Part shown: in pieces, positions 45,671-56,980 of the stretch
Position numbering within the stretch: the first letter of the stretch is position 1
Layout of the letters: the number at the start of each line of letters is the position of its first letter
The notes under the pieces: model-generated
What the model was told of the DNA's origin: nothing
Database searches by the model: none
What the model saw: only the letters and a program-made list of their open reading frames with translations
NCBI RefSeq assembly: GCF_035222375.1
Contig: NC_085889.1
Coordinates: forward strand, 1 to 64,000
Direction of reading: 5' to 3'
Source of the DNA: Podospora pseudocomata
Taxonomy: Eukaryota; Ascomycota; Sordariomycetes; Sordariales; Podosporaceae
Length of the DNA stretch: 64,000 bases
Translations under genes and position numbers: made by a program

Positions 45671-46353
45671 GGCGGCTTGTGGTGTTTACCCGCGCAACTC
45701 GACAGGCCATAACGAAGCAGGAATTGTGAGTAAAGCAAATCAACAAAAGTCCTTCTGAAAAACCCATCATAAATATGGAAGACGACGTTGCCAATTCCAC
45801 CCCTGAACAAGCTGACGAGGCATTCAAGCGAATCTTCATGGGTCAGGGCTGGTTAAACGCAATATGCGGGATACGAAACACGGTGCCAAGCCGCCTGAGG
45901 TCTTAACATGCTCTCTTACAATAGAATTGTCCAACTGTTAGGGCACTATACCCCTCTAATCTTGGCTGTCTTGGCGGCCACCAGCTCCGCCATGGGCCCA
46001 CATGCCATGATCACAGGGTGGGTGGGGTTGGCGGGAGCTGATGATCCTTGGGACGGAATCAACCGTCTGAGCCTCAAGGGCTCAACCTGTGAGGGTTCTG
46101 TGCCCCCGCCGGGCGCGTGTTGGTGTCATGCTCGACGTGTCTTGTCTATGACTGGTCATTATTCCTGCCCGATCCAAGCGTCCCAGCGCCCGACAGGCAG
46201 CTGTGAGATGGCTGTTGCATGTGGCTATGAAGGGCTGCTGGCTGACCACCCTTCTCGGCGCACAGGCTGCCTGCTTTAAAGCCGTCTTTCTTGCTGCTCA
46301 TTTTTGCCATCTCAAACCTGTCTCATGCAGCTGGCAAAACCTCAACAGGTACC
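45671..46353. other. Divergent intergenic region
   Basis: About 680 bases between the MFS gene (minus) and the RS-rich gene (plus); both promoters lie here, no gene. Confidence 0.45.
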
Positions 46354-47826
46354 ATGTACTCCGAATCCAAAGACCGCGTTGCACATCGCGGAAACTCGCT
46401 GTTTGACCTCGGCGCTATGTCGTCGGCCCTCGTTGAGACCAACAATGAAACGCAGGTTCAACCATACACACCCGCAGGGCAGGCAGCGAACAGATATGCC
46501 ACGCCAAAGTTCCAGGGTCAAAACACCACCTCTTATTCTGTCATGGTCGAATCTCACAACGACGAGCCGCTTCACCAGCGACTCTCCGAAGCCAAAGATA
46601 CTCCCCACGACAAGGGCCCGAAATTTCTCGACTGGGTGCATTTCGAAGAAACTACTCTTCCTCCGCGAGAAACCGCCCGAAAGTCCCGTCTCGAAAAGAT
46701 ATTCTCCCCGCTCAACTCGGTCAAAGCCGAACTCCCTGGCCACGTCAGCATTGAAGGCTTCGGTGGCATCGCCGAGACGACTCACAACCTCTTCCGCTCT
46801 GTCAAAAAAGACGATTTCATGCGATCTGAGCGCATCATCCACCTCCCCAAATCGGCCGTCGATAAGGCATCCAAACGGGAGCTTGAAAGACTGGAGAATG
46901 AGCTCTTTGACCTGACAAAGTACAACGGGGATAGCTGTGACTACCTAACCGTTGTCACTTGGGCTGAGGAGGGGATGTCGGGCACCGTTACCCTCTTTAG
47001 AGTCATTTTCGAGGGCGAAGACGAGATAGTTGGGCTCCAGCCTGTAGCGGCGATGCAAAACGTCCCCAACCCCGTGCTGGTGAAAATGAGAACCCACGAG
47101 AGGATCCAGAGAAAAGCAGTATTTGTACCAGCTGACAAGGAAGCGGAAACGTTCAAATGGACGGCAACTTCGGCGCATTCGAGGGGGAGAAAGCCGTCTT
47201 ATGTCAGGCTTGAAGGTGGCAACAGTGATGACCGACGGCCCGTTTCACCTGCATTGAGGGATCTTCGATCATCCAGCCATAGCCGAAGCCATAGCCGTCA
47301 TGGTGCGCTGGCGGACGCAGATGGGGTTCGTGCTACAGTACCGCAATTTGTAGCTTTGATGCACGGACATAGATCCTTGTTGGAGGAAGTCGAGTCGAGC
47401 AGCACGAGGCAGGTGATAACAGCAGACGGTGAGGCTCTGCCAGCTGTCACTCTGCTCAAACGCCCACGGTCGAACCCGCACGAGGGAGACAGTGTGCATG
47501 TGGCTGTTTTGGTTCCAGATCAGGCTGTCTGGGCTGACAGGGAGATGCTCTGGATCGGTGAGGGTATTCTGGAGCTGCGGAAAAGAAAATACTGGGGCCT
47601 CATTGAGCGGCCGAGAAGCCGGAGCAGGAATAGAAGCAGAAGCAGGAGCAGAAGTAGAAGTCGGGACCAAAGTCGAAATCGAAGGCCAGAAACCCATTCA
47701 CGCCATTCCATTGGGGGTCACGCCCGTCGGCGAAGTCGTAGCCGCAGCCGCAGTGGGAGCCAAAGTCGCTATAGTCACGACTCGAGGAGTCGTAGCAGAC
47801 ACCTTGCACTCGACTCTTTTTTATAG
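46354..47826 (+). CDS. Hypothetical protein with arginine/serine-rich tail
   Basis: One exon, 490 residues from the first ATG (MYSESKDRVAHRG). I do not recognise a domain. Residues about 60-130 are polar and mostly disordered; about 130-290 look folded, with alternating hydrophobic strands (DYLTVVTWAEEG, GTVTLFRVIFEGEDE). After residue 290 come two SRSHSRH-type patches and a C-terminal RS tail of about 80 residues with many Arg-Ser dipeptides. RS tails occur in splicing factors, but no RRM is present. Frame and codon use look genuine, and the sequence ends at a TAG 141 bases before the convergent MFS gene. Confidence 0.75.
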   Translation: MYSESKDRVAHRGNSLFDLGAMSSALVETNNETQVQPYTPAGQAANRYATPKFQGQNTTSYSVMVESHNDEPLHQRLSEAKDTPHDKGPKFLDWVHFEETTLPPRETARKSRLEKIFSPLNSVKAELPGHVSIEGFGGIAETTHNLFRSVKKDDFMRSERIIHLPKSAVDKASKRELERLENELFDLTKYNGDSCDYLTVVTWAEEGMSGTVTLFRVIFEGEDEIVGLQPVAAMQNVPNPVLVKMRTHERIQRKAVFVPADKEAETFKWTATSAHSRGRKPSYVRLEGGNSDDRRPVSPALRDLRSSSHSRSHSRHGALADADGVRATVPQFVALMHGHRSLLEEVESSSTRQVITADGEALPAVTLLKRPRSNPHEGDSVHVAVLVPDQAVWADREMLWIGEGILELRKRKYWGLIERPRSRSRNRSRSRSRSRSRDQSRNRRPETHSRHSIGGHARRRSRSRSRSGSQSRYSHDSRSRSRHLALDSFL

Positions 47827-47967
47827 GGGGCGTGCTGTTTAATTTGGTACCCCGTCATCAATGATGTTTCAAAATTGGTCATGACGATAGTTTATTAGAC
47901 TGTCAGGGCTAAGATCGTAGATCAGTCATCTGATAGGATGCTCAGATCCAGAAAAACAAACCGAGTA

Positions 47968-49918
47968 TTACTCATTATCATTCATGAACCTCTGGAGCCA
48001 TCGATTCCGCCCGGTAAAGCTTCTGAATTTCTTACCAAAGATCCTAAAAGACCAAAGATTAGCATTTGTTCCACAAGGGATAAAGCAGAACTACTTACCA
48101 TAGTGGGATTGTCAACAAAGTGACAAAGACAAACAGCGCCCCGAGGATACAAAACACAACAAGCGGACCCTGCTGTTGCAGCCACCCATTGACAAAGTAG
48201 GTCAAGCCAAATGTCAACAGATTCCTAGTATTGATGGCCACAAATGCCTCTTCGTTAAGTTCACGGTAACTGTCCACAATGTATCCAAACACACAGGTGG
48301 CGGCAAACACCAAGCTCATGTTGGCCAGCCCAAAGCACAGCACTGGACCCGACCAATGTGTCTGGTACTCAACAGAGGCGCCAAATCCAAAAAACCCAAC
48401 AACTCCCGTTATCAGAGAAACGGCCATGAGAGGGAGACGAAACTCTGGCTCGTAGATTCCCCTGTTTTTCTTGGTGAGGTAGATGCAGATCCAATCGTTA
48501 AGAGGACCCGAAATGAGCTCGCCGATGATGGTCAAGATGAACGGGGATAAGCTGATCAGGCCGGTCTGACTGATGGTGAAGTTGTATGGAGGGTTCACAA
48601 AAATGACTGCGTTCACGACGGAAAAAACGACAATCCAAGTGATGACAGTTCCTGAATATCGTGAGTGGGGCTGACAACTCAGGGGTTCAGGGGCTCAGGG
48701 GCAATCCAAAAGGGGCCCACTCACCGTATACTAGGAATCCCCAAAACACAGCTGGATAAAACAACAATACCACAGGTCTCACAAACGGCTTCCACCCCGG
48801 AGCTCGAGAGTACCGCCCAGTATAGACCCTCAACGACTCCCAATAAGTATGTTTTCTCTCGGCCGCTTCCAACCTTGCCTGTTCGGTGACATTCGATCCA
48901 TGTCCTCCCTCAGTAAAAGTAGAAACATGCTGCAACTGCACCTCATGCTCCCTCCCCAACCTCATCTTCCTCACACTGCCCTCTTCTGTTTCTTCTTTCC
49001 CCTTTGACACAGGCACAGGAACAACCGCGTCCCTCCTATAGGCCGTCTCCGGTACTGCAAAAATAACACCCAACCCCAAAACCCCAAACAGAATCGCGCA
49101 CACCCCAAACGTCCATTGGTACCCCTCCCGCTCGATTATATACCCAGCCACCAACGCGCCCCCGCTGATTCCCGTCAGCAAAAATAAATTCCACACCGCA
49201 ATCCTCGTCGCCCGCTCGTGAACAAAGTACAAGTCTCCAATTGTGCACTGTACCAAGACCTCATAGGGTGCCATGCCGATACCCGCAATAATTCTACTTG
49301 CCAGAAAGGAGTCGTATTCTTTGACTGCAGCGCCCCAGATGCAAGTAATGAACATGATGAGGATGGCAACGAGGTAGACGGGGCGGCGGCCGATGATTTT
49401 GGCTAAGGGGTTGGTGATGAACAACCCGAGGCCTATGCAGAGGATGAGCCAGGCGGTAGACTGGGCGAGGACGTCAAGGGTAATGTCAAGGTTGTGGGCT
49501 ATTTCGACAAAGCCGGGGGACAGCATGGGACCGTAGGCTCCGACGACGGCGGCGGAGAGGGAGGTAATTAGGAGGATGAGTTCCTTTCGCCATTGTGGCC
49601 ACTGGTCCGGTGTGTGTTAGATGAGGAGGAGGAACAGGGCAGAGGAAGCTGGACGTACGTTGAGGGGGTCGTTGGGGCTGTCAGATGGCTGAGGGACGAG
49701 AATCACGTTTTTGTAGCGGCCGGTGCCGTGTTTCAGTTGATCTCGTGGTATGTAGGCAAATTCGGGAGGGAGGTCATCTTGGTCAGACATGAAAGCTGTG
49801 GGCAATTCCCACGTTAGTTGGCCTAGGTATTCCAGTGGTGGTTTTGGTTTCGCAGAGAAAGCTTACCCGTGCCAGGCACGACTTCCATCTTTTTACAGTC
49901 CAGTATTCCGAAAGGCAT
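47968..49918 (-). CDS. MFS transporter, DHA1 type, five exons
   Basis: Exons 49918-49867, 49795-49659, 49601-48725, 48651-48099 and 48043-47968 encode 564 residues. The tiny first exon gives the typical start MPFGILDCKKMEVVPGT; the next has LVPQPSDSPNDPLNWPQW, a signature of this fungal MFS branch (polyamine/quinidine-like transporters). Twelve helices follow, with a long cytoplasmic loop after helix 6 rich in Glu/Lys. The last exon adds LWIFGKKFRSFTGR, also typical. If the last 55-base intron is kept, translation stops at its own GTAA right after the final Trp, giving a protein 25 residues shorter. Exon borders fit the reading frame; the protein is plasma-membrane in relatives. Confidence 0.85.
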
Positions 49919-51458
49919 GTTGGCAAACAATACTACGACTTGTGAAGCCGCAGCTGTAGGGGAAGAGGAAAAGCTGAGCAGTGTAGAGTAGTGGCAAGCA
50001 GTTAAAATAGTCCACCCTGTGGTCGAACCTTGGGTCTGAGCGGGGAAGGCACGCGGATATGGGATGGAAACAACAAAATGGACGACGACAACGACGTGAA
50101 GCACAGACCCGGAAATTCTGAACCGCGCGCCAATCTTCCCACATTGAGGAGACGATCGGTCCCTGAAGCAGGTTGAAAGCACTCGTCAACACAAACAAAT
50201 ACTCTTTTCCCTTCTCCTGTCCCATCCTAACATCCTGCTATACCTACTTCCCTCCACAGACTTCCCCACACGAAGCACGACCCCGGTGTAACGCTTCATG
50301 AGTTTGTTACCATGCCTGCTACCTATGCAAGAAACATTCGGAAAAATGCAGGTTAAAGTCAAAGTCTCACGGCATCCAAAAGCTCCTCACCACGGCTGAC
50401 GCTATTCTACACCCCTTGCACCAACAACCCGCCGGCAAAAAATGATGTCGGTACTCCGTAATCTTTGCTTTGTCCCATCCTGCACAGTTCTCCAACTTGA
50501 CTCCAGATTAATCACATGCGGGGAACGAAATTGTGTGTGGCAAGCGGCAGTTGAGGTGGTGCCAAGGTGTGGCTTGAAACATGTGTCTGGGTTGGGTAAC
50601 ATTTAGCGCAAACATGGACACTCCTATGGTAGAATCAATGAAGATCTTGGGATAAAGAGGTACAATTGAAGAGTGAAGCCAGCCATGTGAAAAGTTCTAC
50701 AGCAATGACTCCTCCAGATGCAAAATGCGCAGATAGCGTGCGTTCACAATCGATCGACTGCGCACACTGTCACAGCAGCTCGTCGAAGGCAGCTTAAAGT
50801 ATCCTTTTGGAGAGGAGACGCTCTGGTTAGGTGTCGTTTGGCTTTACAGAGTTGAGCTCGTAGCTTAGTGAGCGGGTAAGAAAGCAACCGCTGACTGTAT
50901 CTGGAGAGGAGGTGACAGAGTGGGTACCTCAAACGGGTCGTTTTCGTAAACGTCTTGCATCTTGGCTGCCTCGCGCTCACAATGAATGCAGTCATTCTGA
51001 ATGATGCAGAGAACGTCGATCCAATATATTCAAGGGCCCTTACTAGGTACTGTGTGAACCCGTTAACTTCCCGGGTGGTCTTTAGAATGCCATCCCAGCA
51101 TATCCATCTAAGCCTGTCTGCCTAGGTAGCTTTGGTCGTAGTAAGTGTCTGCGATAAGCCCCTGCAGTAGCTCAGCGCAATATTCGGTCAAAGCTGGCTG
51201 TTGTGTCTCAAACCCAACTTCGATCACCCGAGTACTAGATACCTAGGTAACGGAGCAAGAGTGTTCATTCCGCACTCGGTATGCAGTATTGCCGGATTCG
51301 ATGGGGTTGGCTAAACTGAGACAATTCTGCGGCTCTTCACGCTGTTAGTGAGGAAAATATTTTCAAACCCATAATAGGCTCACCTCCAATCGTTTTGAAT
51401 ATCTCCATGTAATAATACCTGTGGTCCCCATCGAATCGATACTGTATCGCGAAAGGAG
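49919..51458. other. Intergenic region upstream of the MFS gene
   Basis: About 1.5 kb with short, unsupported frames; contains the MFS promoter. Confidence 0.45.
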
Positions 51459-51677
51459 TCATCCCCAGGCCACGATGTAACCGTTGTCGCCGATTTTAAG
51501 GAATTCTCCGTCAAATGCCTCCAGCGGCTCGATGATGACCCAGCCTTGATCGCTGCATACCAGGGCTGTCTCGCAGAGCTGGTAAAAATAGGTGTGAAGG
51601 GTCAAAGTCGTCTGGCGTCGTGATGGCACGTTGAGCCATTCGCCATCCTCGTTGGCACGTGGTGGATCGTTTGGCAT
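51459..51677 (-). CDS. Possible small protein, 72 residues
   Basis: An ATG-started frame giving MPNDPPRANEDGEWLN and ending in GDNGYIVAWG. Composition is ordinary, with strand-like alternation (GWVIIEPLEAF, GEFLKIGDNGY) and one pair of cysteines. No family recognised. It could be a real small gene, an exon of a larger one, or chance. Confidence 0.3.
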   Translation of the reverse strand: MPNDPPRANEDGEWLNVPSRRQTTLTLHTYFYQLCETALVCSDQGWVIIEPLEAFDGEFLKIGDNGYIVAWG

Positions 51678-52238
51678 TGAGGTCCGTGGTAGGTAGGAAT
51701 GGAATCAATCCATGTCAAACATGGCATACATAAATGAAGCAGTAAAAGCTCTCTCGGTTCCTTAACAAATGCGAAGAATAGCCTCAAAAGAGGCCTATGA
51801 TACTGATACTGGGTTGCCGCCAGTCCAAAAAATACTGGACATGCCTCCGACGGCCCCTGTGTCCGCTATATCCTATACTAAGGCTCTACTATCCAAGATA
51901 GTCTGAGTATGCAAGGTTGTAAGAAAGAAGATATAAGACAAATATATGCAAAGAAAAGAACAAATCACCAAGCTCCCCAACCCCCATCCTCATCGGTATC
52001 GTGAGCAACTCCAACGAACCAGAAAATCTTTGTCTTTCCACAAAAGCACTCGCACAACGGGGTATGTTGTCTCATCTACGCAAAGAAGAATGACTCCTTG
52101 TATCCCATGCCGCCCATTTCCTCTTCAACCCCCTTGCCCCTGTCCCTGACCTGCTTGCGTTGGTTGCCCTATCCCCCAGAATTTGAATCCGGCCACCCAT
52201 CTTTTGTTCCTGGCTTGCTGGGCGGTCCAAAAAGATAG
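51678..52238. other. Intergenic, no gene seen
   Basis: About 560 bases upstream of the small frame and downstream of the DUF1479 gene. Pyrimidine-rich near 52100, no coding signal. Confidence 0.45.
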
Positions 52239-54680
52239 TCACCGACCCGCATCTGTGTCGTGTTCTTTGCCCTTGCCCTTGTCCTCGCGCTTGACCTCTG
52301 ACGTTGGGGCCGGCGACGACTCGCTCTCGGCTTCATCCCTGCTCCGCTTCCTGGTGTTGCCTGTCCTCTTGGCCATGTAGAAGTCGTACCGGTCGGGAAA
52401 CAGGATGATGTTGGCCAACCTGGCGACTTCAGCCTCGGCCCTAGTGACAGAGTTGGATTTGCCGGCAGCTGCGGCGGCGACAGAGTCGTCCATCTCGACA
52501 TCGGCATCCGGGCTGCCACCGTTGGTGTCGGCGGGCGGCGTGGGTGCAACGTCAAAGGGCGCAAGACCCATGGCTTGCAGTCCCGCTGGCCCACCAATCT
52601 CGGCAATCTCGGTCTCACCAACACGACCAATGTGTGTCGCCTCGCTTCCGAGCCCGCTGCCGGTGGAGTCAAAGTCGGGACTGGGGTGACCTCGCTGAAA
52701 GGTCTTGCGCTGGCGTGCAAGGTAGAGGGCGTTGTTTTGTGTGAGTGGCGCGGCCGGGACGTAGACGAGGATCGAGACGGGGCGGCTAGGGGGCTTGTCT
52801 TCATCGCCCATGGGCGGCGGCGTTGGTGCGCGGCTCGCCATGACGTTGGGGTTGGAGGTGATGTGATAGGCCAGGTCGGGGTGCCAGACAATGTAGTCGC
52901 CCGTCTGCAGGGTCGGGATGGTGACAAGAGTCTTGCGAAGGTGCAGGTGAGGATGCCACAGCTCCGTCAACCGTTGCGCGTGGCCAGGAACAGCACCGTG
53001 GATGATGGTGGATTGCTCCTTGTCGAGCGCCCAGTTGGAGGGGTCCAGGAAGGCTTCCCACTCAGGGCCATCACGGCGTTCTGGAGCCTTGGTCTTGGGG
53101 GAAAAGAAAGGACGGAGCAGAAAGTAGGCGGTGGCCAGCTTGGGGCTGGGGAGCAGGCGTATAAGACCAGGCTCGATGGTGCTCAGGGCGACGACACCCT
53201 GGTACATGCGGAAGACGCTGCATGCGCCGTAACCGTTGTAGAGATCAGACGTGGCGCTGACCCGGTGGGTTGGGTCCCATGGGTCATACTTTTCCCACTC
53301 GCCGTTGAACACAGCCTGGTAGGTACCTCCACGCCCATATCCGTCGGGCTCCCAGCGCTCCAAGCTGCCATTGTCGACCTGCGCAATCACGGTGGACGAG
53401 GCAAAATCACCCAGCAGCTCCAGTTCGAGCGCAGCCTTTTGCGCCTCCTCGTCCGGGGTCAGGCTTTTGCTGTCGTTTGCCACACTGTCGTCTTCGGCCT
53501 TCTTCTTCTTGCCAGCCGGCGCATCTGGACCCACCCCTCCGATGTTGGCGCCGTGGATGCGCAAACGATCGGCATAGGCGATGGGGAAGCGCGTGACCAT
53601 GCGGTCGTCGGCGTTGTTGTCCCACAGCGACATGGCGAATTTCTGGGCAGCCATGACGCGGGGGTGGGCGCGGGTGCGCACCTGGGCGGGGGTCCAGAAA
53701 AAGTCAAAGCATGTCGGATCCTGGGGCGTGGGCTCCTTGAAGTCGGTCTGCTTCTCGAGATACTTGACCGTCTCGTCGATGGTGACCTGTGCGTCGGTGC
53801 GGGGCACGACCCCGCGGATCAGGCCCAGGCCGTAGCGCTTGAGATCGCGAGAGAAGGCGGCCCTGCTCTCAGCATTGTCCATGTCGGCAAAGTCGATGCT
53901 TGGCGTGAGGTGGGAGCCGCGCTGAGCAATGTCGTCGACCTCGTCTCGCAGGGCCTCGATCAGACGGGCCCACGAGGCCTCGAGCTCGGCCTCATGGCCC
54001 TCGACGAGGCTGCGTTTGATCTGGGCGAAACGGGTGGGCAGCGGGACGGGCTCCTTGCCGTAAAAAGACAGCACGGGGGGCTCCATGGCGTTGGAGGTGC
54101 TGCTGACGGGGACGGGCCTGCTGCTGCTGCTGCTGCTGCTGCGGGCAGAAGCAGCGAGGAAATCAGCAGCGGTTAACGGGGGAGGACCATCGCTTTTTAT
54201 TAGCGGGGCGGCAAAGGTGGCCGTAAGGTTGCGGTGCTTGAGCTTGGAGAGCCTGCGGGGGCGCTGCTGGTGCGGAAACAAGGGAAGGTAGGCGGCGCTG
54301 AGACTTCCGTTGGTAATTGGATTTACGGAGGACAGCTGGAAGGACGGGGAGGTGGGCGGCGGGAGCGTGACGGCTGGGGCAACTGGTGGTGCCGGAGACT
54401 GCGGGCGTTGAGGGTGGTGGCAGGTCGTGCGCCGTCGTCCGCATTGGTTGCACCGAGCTCGTGCCTCGAGACCCATGTCGTTAATACCAATCGGGTTATT
54501 GCCAGCCGGACCGGTTCCAGCGAGGGCCAGCGGTAACGGTTCTGTTGCTGGCATTATTGGCCCTGCCACCGTTGGCCCCAGCACGTCGTGTATCGTAGAT
54601 TTTGGCGGGGAGGAGGCTGTTATTGTGGTCGACGCCCTCGTCGAGACATGGACGGCGGCGCCGCTTGCTGAGCTTGCCAT
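52239..54680 (-). CDS. DUF1479 protein (YbiU-like, 2OG-oxygenase fold) with long N-terminal extension
   Basis: One exon, 813 residues from the first ATG (MASSASGAAVHVST). The first ~200 residues are Pro/Ser/Thr-rich, with one CxxC pair and a run of seven serines. The DUF1479 domain then covers about 230-700: SLVEGHEAELEASWARLIE, GLGLIRGVVPRTDAQ, WTPAQVRTRAHPRV, GGTYQAVFNGEWEKYDPW and the WHPDLAYHI block, which supplies His-x-Asp-like ligands. The fold belongs to the cupin/2-oxoglutarate oxygenase group, but its reaction is unknown. The C-terminal ~110 residues are acidic and carry KRTGNTRKRSRDE. Bacterial relatives are about 420 residues, so the added ends are fungal. Confidence 0.82.
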   Translation of the reverse strand: MASSASGAAVHVSTRASTTITASSPPKSTIHDVLGPTVAGPIMPATEPLPLALAGTGPAGNNPIGINDMGLEARARCNQCGRRRTTCHHPQRPQSPAPPVAPAVTLPPPTSPSFQLSSVNPITNGSLSAAYLPLFPHQQRPRRLSKLKHRNLTATFAAPLIKSDGPPPLTAADFLAASARSSSSSSSRPVPVSSTSNAMEPPVLSFYGKEPVPLPTRFAQIKRSLVEGHEAELEASWARLIEALRDEVDDIAQRGSHLTPSIDFADMDNAESRAAFSRDLKRYGLGLIRGVVPRTDAQVTIDETVKYLEKQTDFKEPTPQDPTCFDFFWTPAQVRTRAHPRVMAAQKFAMSLWDNNADDRMVTRFPIAYADRLRIHGANIGGVGPDAPAGKKKKAEDDSVANDSKSLTPDEEAQKAALELELLGDFASSTVIAQVDNGSLERWEPDGYGRGGTYQAVFNGEWEKYDPWDPTHRVSATSDLYNGYGACSVFRMYQGVVALSTIEPGLIRLLPSPKLATAYFLLRPFFSPKTKAPERRDGPEWEAFLDPSNWALDKEQSTIIHGAVPGHAQRLTELWHPHLHLRKTLVTIPTLQTGDYIVWHPDLAYHITSNPNVMASRAPTPPPMGDEDKPPSRPVSILVYVPAAPLTQNNALYLARQRKTFQRGHPSPDFDSTGSGLGSEATHIGRVGETEIAEIGGPAGLQAMGLAPFDVAPTPPADTNGGSPDADVEMDDSVAAAAAGKSNSVTRAEAEVARLANIILFPDRYDFYMAKRTGNTRKRSRDEAESESSPAPTSEVKREDKGKGKEHDTDAGR
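54118..54142. repeat. CTG/CAG triplet tract inside the DUF1479 gene
   Basis: About eight perfect triplets; on the minus strand they encode a serine run near residue 185 and are likely to vary in length. Confidence 0.8.
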
Positions 54681-55052
54681 TGTGCCCGACTGATCATCGA
54701 GTCTGTCTGCGGTCCTGATCGAAGGTCGTACTGCATGAGTTGGAGAGAGGAATGGGGGTGGTGGGCAGGCCTCTGGACTTTTACGGCTTCTCGCTTCCTG
54801 CTCCCTCTCGGCGGGCACGCCTCTCTGGGGAAACTTCGGCCCAACTCGCAGCTAGCACTTTAGCCTTGCTCCTCCGAGATGCCTGTCCCTCTCGTAGGTT
54901 GTCTCGATTCGACTCCAGTCCAGCCCAGTCCACCAGTCCAGTCGTCTTGTTGCCCCTTTCCCTCGATGCTGCCTCGGTCTTGGTTGCTGTGTCTTGGTCT
55001 TGGTTGTGGATGTCGGGTGTTGGTGTCGATCAACGTCGTCCGAGGTGTCAAT

Positions 55053-55072
55053 CAGTCAGTCAGTCAGTCAGT
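55053..55072. repeat. (CAGT)n microsatellite
   Basis: Five tandem CAGT units followed by three CAG triplets. Confidence 0.85.
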
Positions 55073-56955
55073 AGCAGCAGCAAGCTGGAGGCCAGTGTGT
55101 GGATGCATCGTCGAGTAATAAGGCAGCCCAGGACTTTGGATGTCGGGCCAGCCAAGGCGTCGGAACAGCGACGGGCATCAATATAAAGAGAGTCCCTCGT
55201 TATCTTTAGGCAGAATGGTGGGAGAGCGGGCTCTGCGGCCGGAACCGCTAAGCATTCTCGCCAAAGCATCCAGGGCCTAGATGCCACTGGGTGCCAACAG
55301 CACTCGGTGCATCGATTTCCGCCGTCGCGTTCCCATCCCACTCCCACTCCCGTCTCATCAGCAGCTCTGAGGTGGATGGATTTCAAGTTCCAGTTCCAGT
55401 TCCACCTCCACCACCAGGTAGGGCCGTTGGACCGTCTTCGAGCGACGAGCCAGGCCCTGTCCCGGCATGATGCGCTAAAACGCTGCTGTCTGTGGGGGTT
55501 GCTTCCCCGCGGCTCCAGAGGCAAGAAAAATGGTCTGGAGAAGGAACGCGCATCCGGAATAATTTGGTCTTTTGCGCCATGCACGCAACATCCCCCCGCC
55601 GCCATTGGTCCCAGCAGCCCGCAGTGGGGCGCTTGTCGGAACGACGACTCCGCATCGCCTGAAGAGAGTGGCGCCGCTCAGCCGCCTCACGGCCCGCCAT
55701 TCCCAAGCTTGAAGCTTCGGGCGGCATCCGAACGCGACTCCACGGATGGATACCCACTCGGTATCCAAAACAATACTGCAGTAGTACCGTGAGTACCTTT
55801 GCTCTGCTCTTCTCATTATCTAGTCTACCTGACCTCATGTGACTTCATGTAACAGAAGTATCCACAATCCTCAAACAATTCAGCCTCTTTCAAGTGCCAT
55901 CCGTCTCAGATTTATCTTTTTTTCGCTCTCTTCTGGTCTCCTCACCTCACGGCCCTTCCAAGGGTCCTACATACTCCATACCGTACCCGTCAAGCACGTT
56001 TGATTCCATGTGCAGACGGCACAGACTCGGAATTGCCCCTCCTTCGCTTCCCGGGTGCTTGATCTGGTTGCCCAGAAACATCCCATCAAACGCCGTCCAA
56101 TCTCATCCAATCCGTCACATGTTCATTCATGCCTTGAGCCGGTGTTCACCCGGATGGCCCAGGGGGCTGAGGGACCAACTCCCGTGTGAGCCGGGGAATA
56201 GGGGTGTGATCTCAGTCCGCCCTGTCTGAATCGGGAACACGGCTTATACCGAGTACTGCTGCGTCCGGAGTAAAAGCTTGTTGTATTATCGAGCACTCCA
56301 GCTCGTCAGTGACTAAGCTTCAGCTGATTGTCTTGACACTTTGGCCACTGCCCCTATTTGCGAAAGCCGTTGAGAAGCCCACCAGCACAATCTCAACGCT
56401 CCCCAGTTGTATACATAGGTACTACAGCTGATTACCATCATCCCAAACCCATACAACTTCAACTCCCGCGTCATCGGTCACCAGGGGGCATGTCCTCCCG
56501 CCCAGCTCACGCTATACCCAAAAGCACCGCCAAAACCTCGGAGCTCACCTACCTCCCAACGGCGTCCTATTAGGCATCGTGTCCTTTTTGTGACTTATTT
56601 CTCTCGTGCCTTGTTCCCTACCTAAAGTAGCCTTGACACCAGCGCCGGTTGCAAATCCTAGGTCATCACGACGGTTGACCCCAGATACATCAAGCTCACC
56701 AGGACAGACTCGGAGCATGCCGATGTTGATGCCACCACCCGTGGCGATCCCATCTCCGTCGTGGACATCACAGATCCTCCCCTCTCGGCACGATTTGCTT
56801 TCCAATCTGGTGGTAGCCTTCCCTCCCAGAGTATTATTGCGCCTGTCATGTCGTGTTGCCCTCCCCCGGATACAGAGCAATGTATCCTTCCCACAGCACA
56901 AGGTCACAACCGCCCATCCGTCCGCATACCAGCCTGACCTGCTCTCATCCGTCCT

Positions 56956-56980
56956 GCGCCCCCCCCCTCTCTCTCTCTCC
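56956..56980. repeat. Poly-C/CT tract
   Basis: A run of C followed by about six CT units. Confidence 0.8.

Noticed and set aside
46304-46915. A 203-codon open frame on the plus strand
   Set aside because: Out-of-frame shadow of the RS-rich gene; serine/proline-biased with no pattern.
52575-54176. A 533-codon open frame on the plus strand
   Set aside because: It lies wholly inside the DUF1479 gene on the other strand; the GC-rich codons of that gene keep the antisense frame open. It has no motif.
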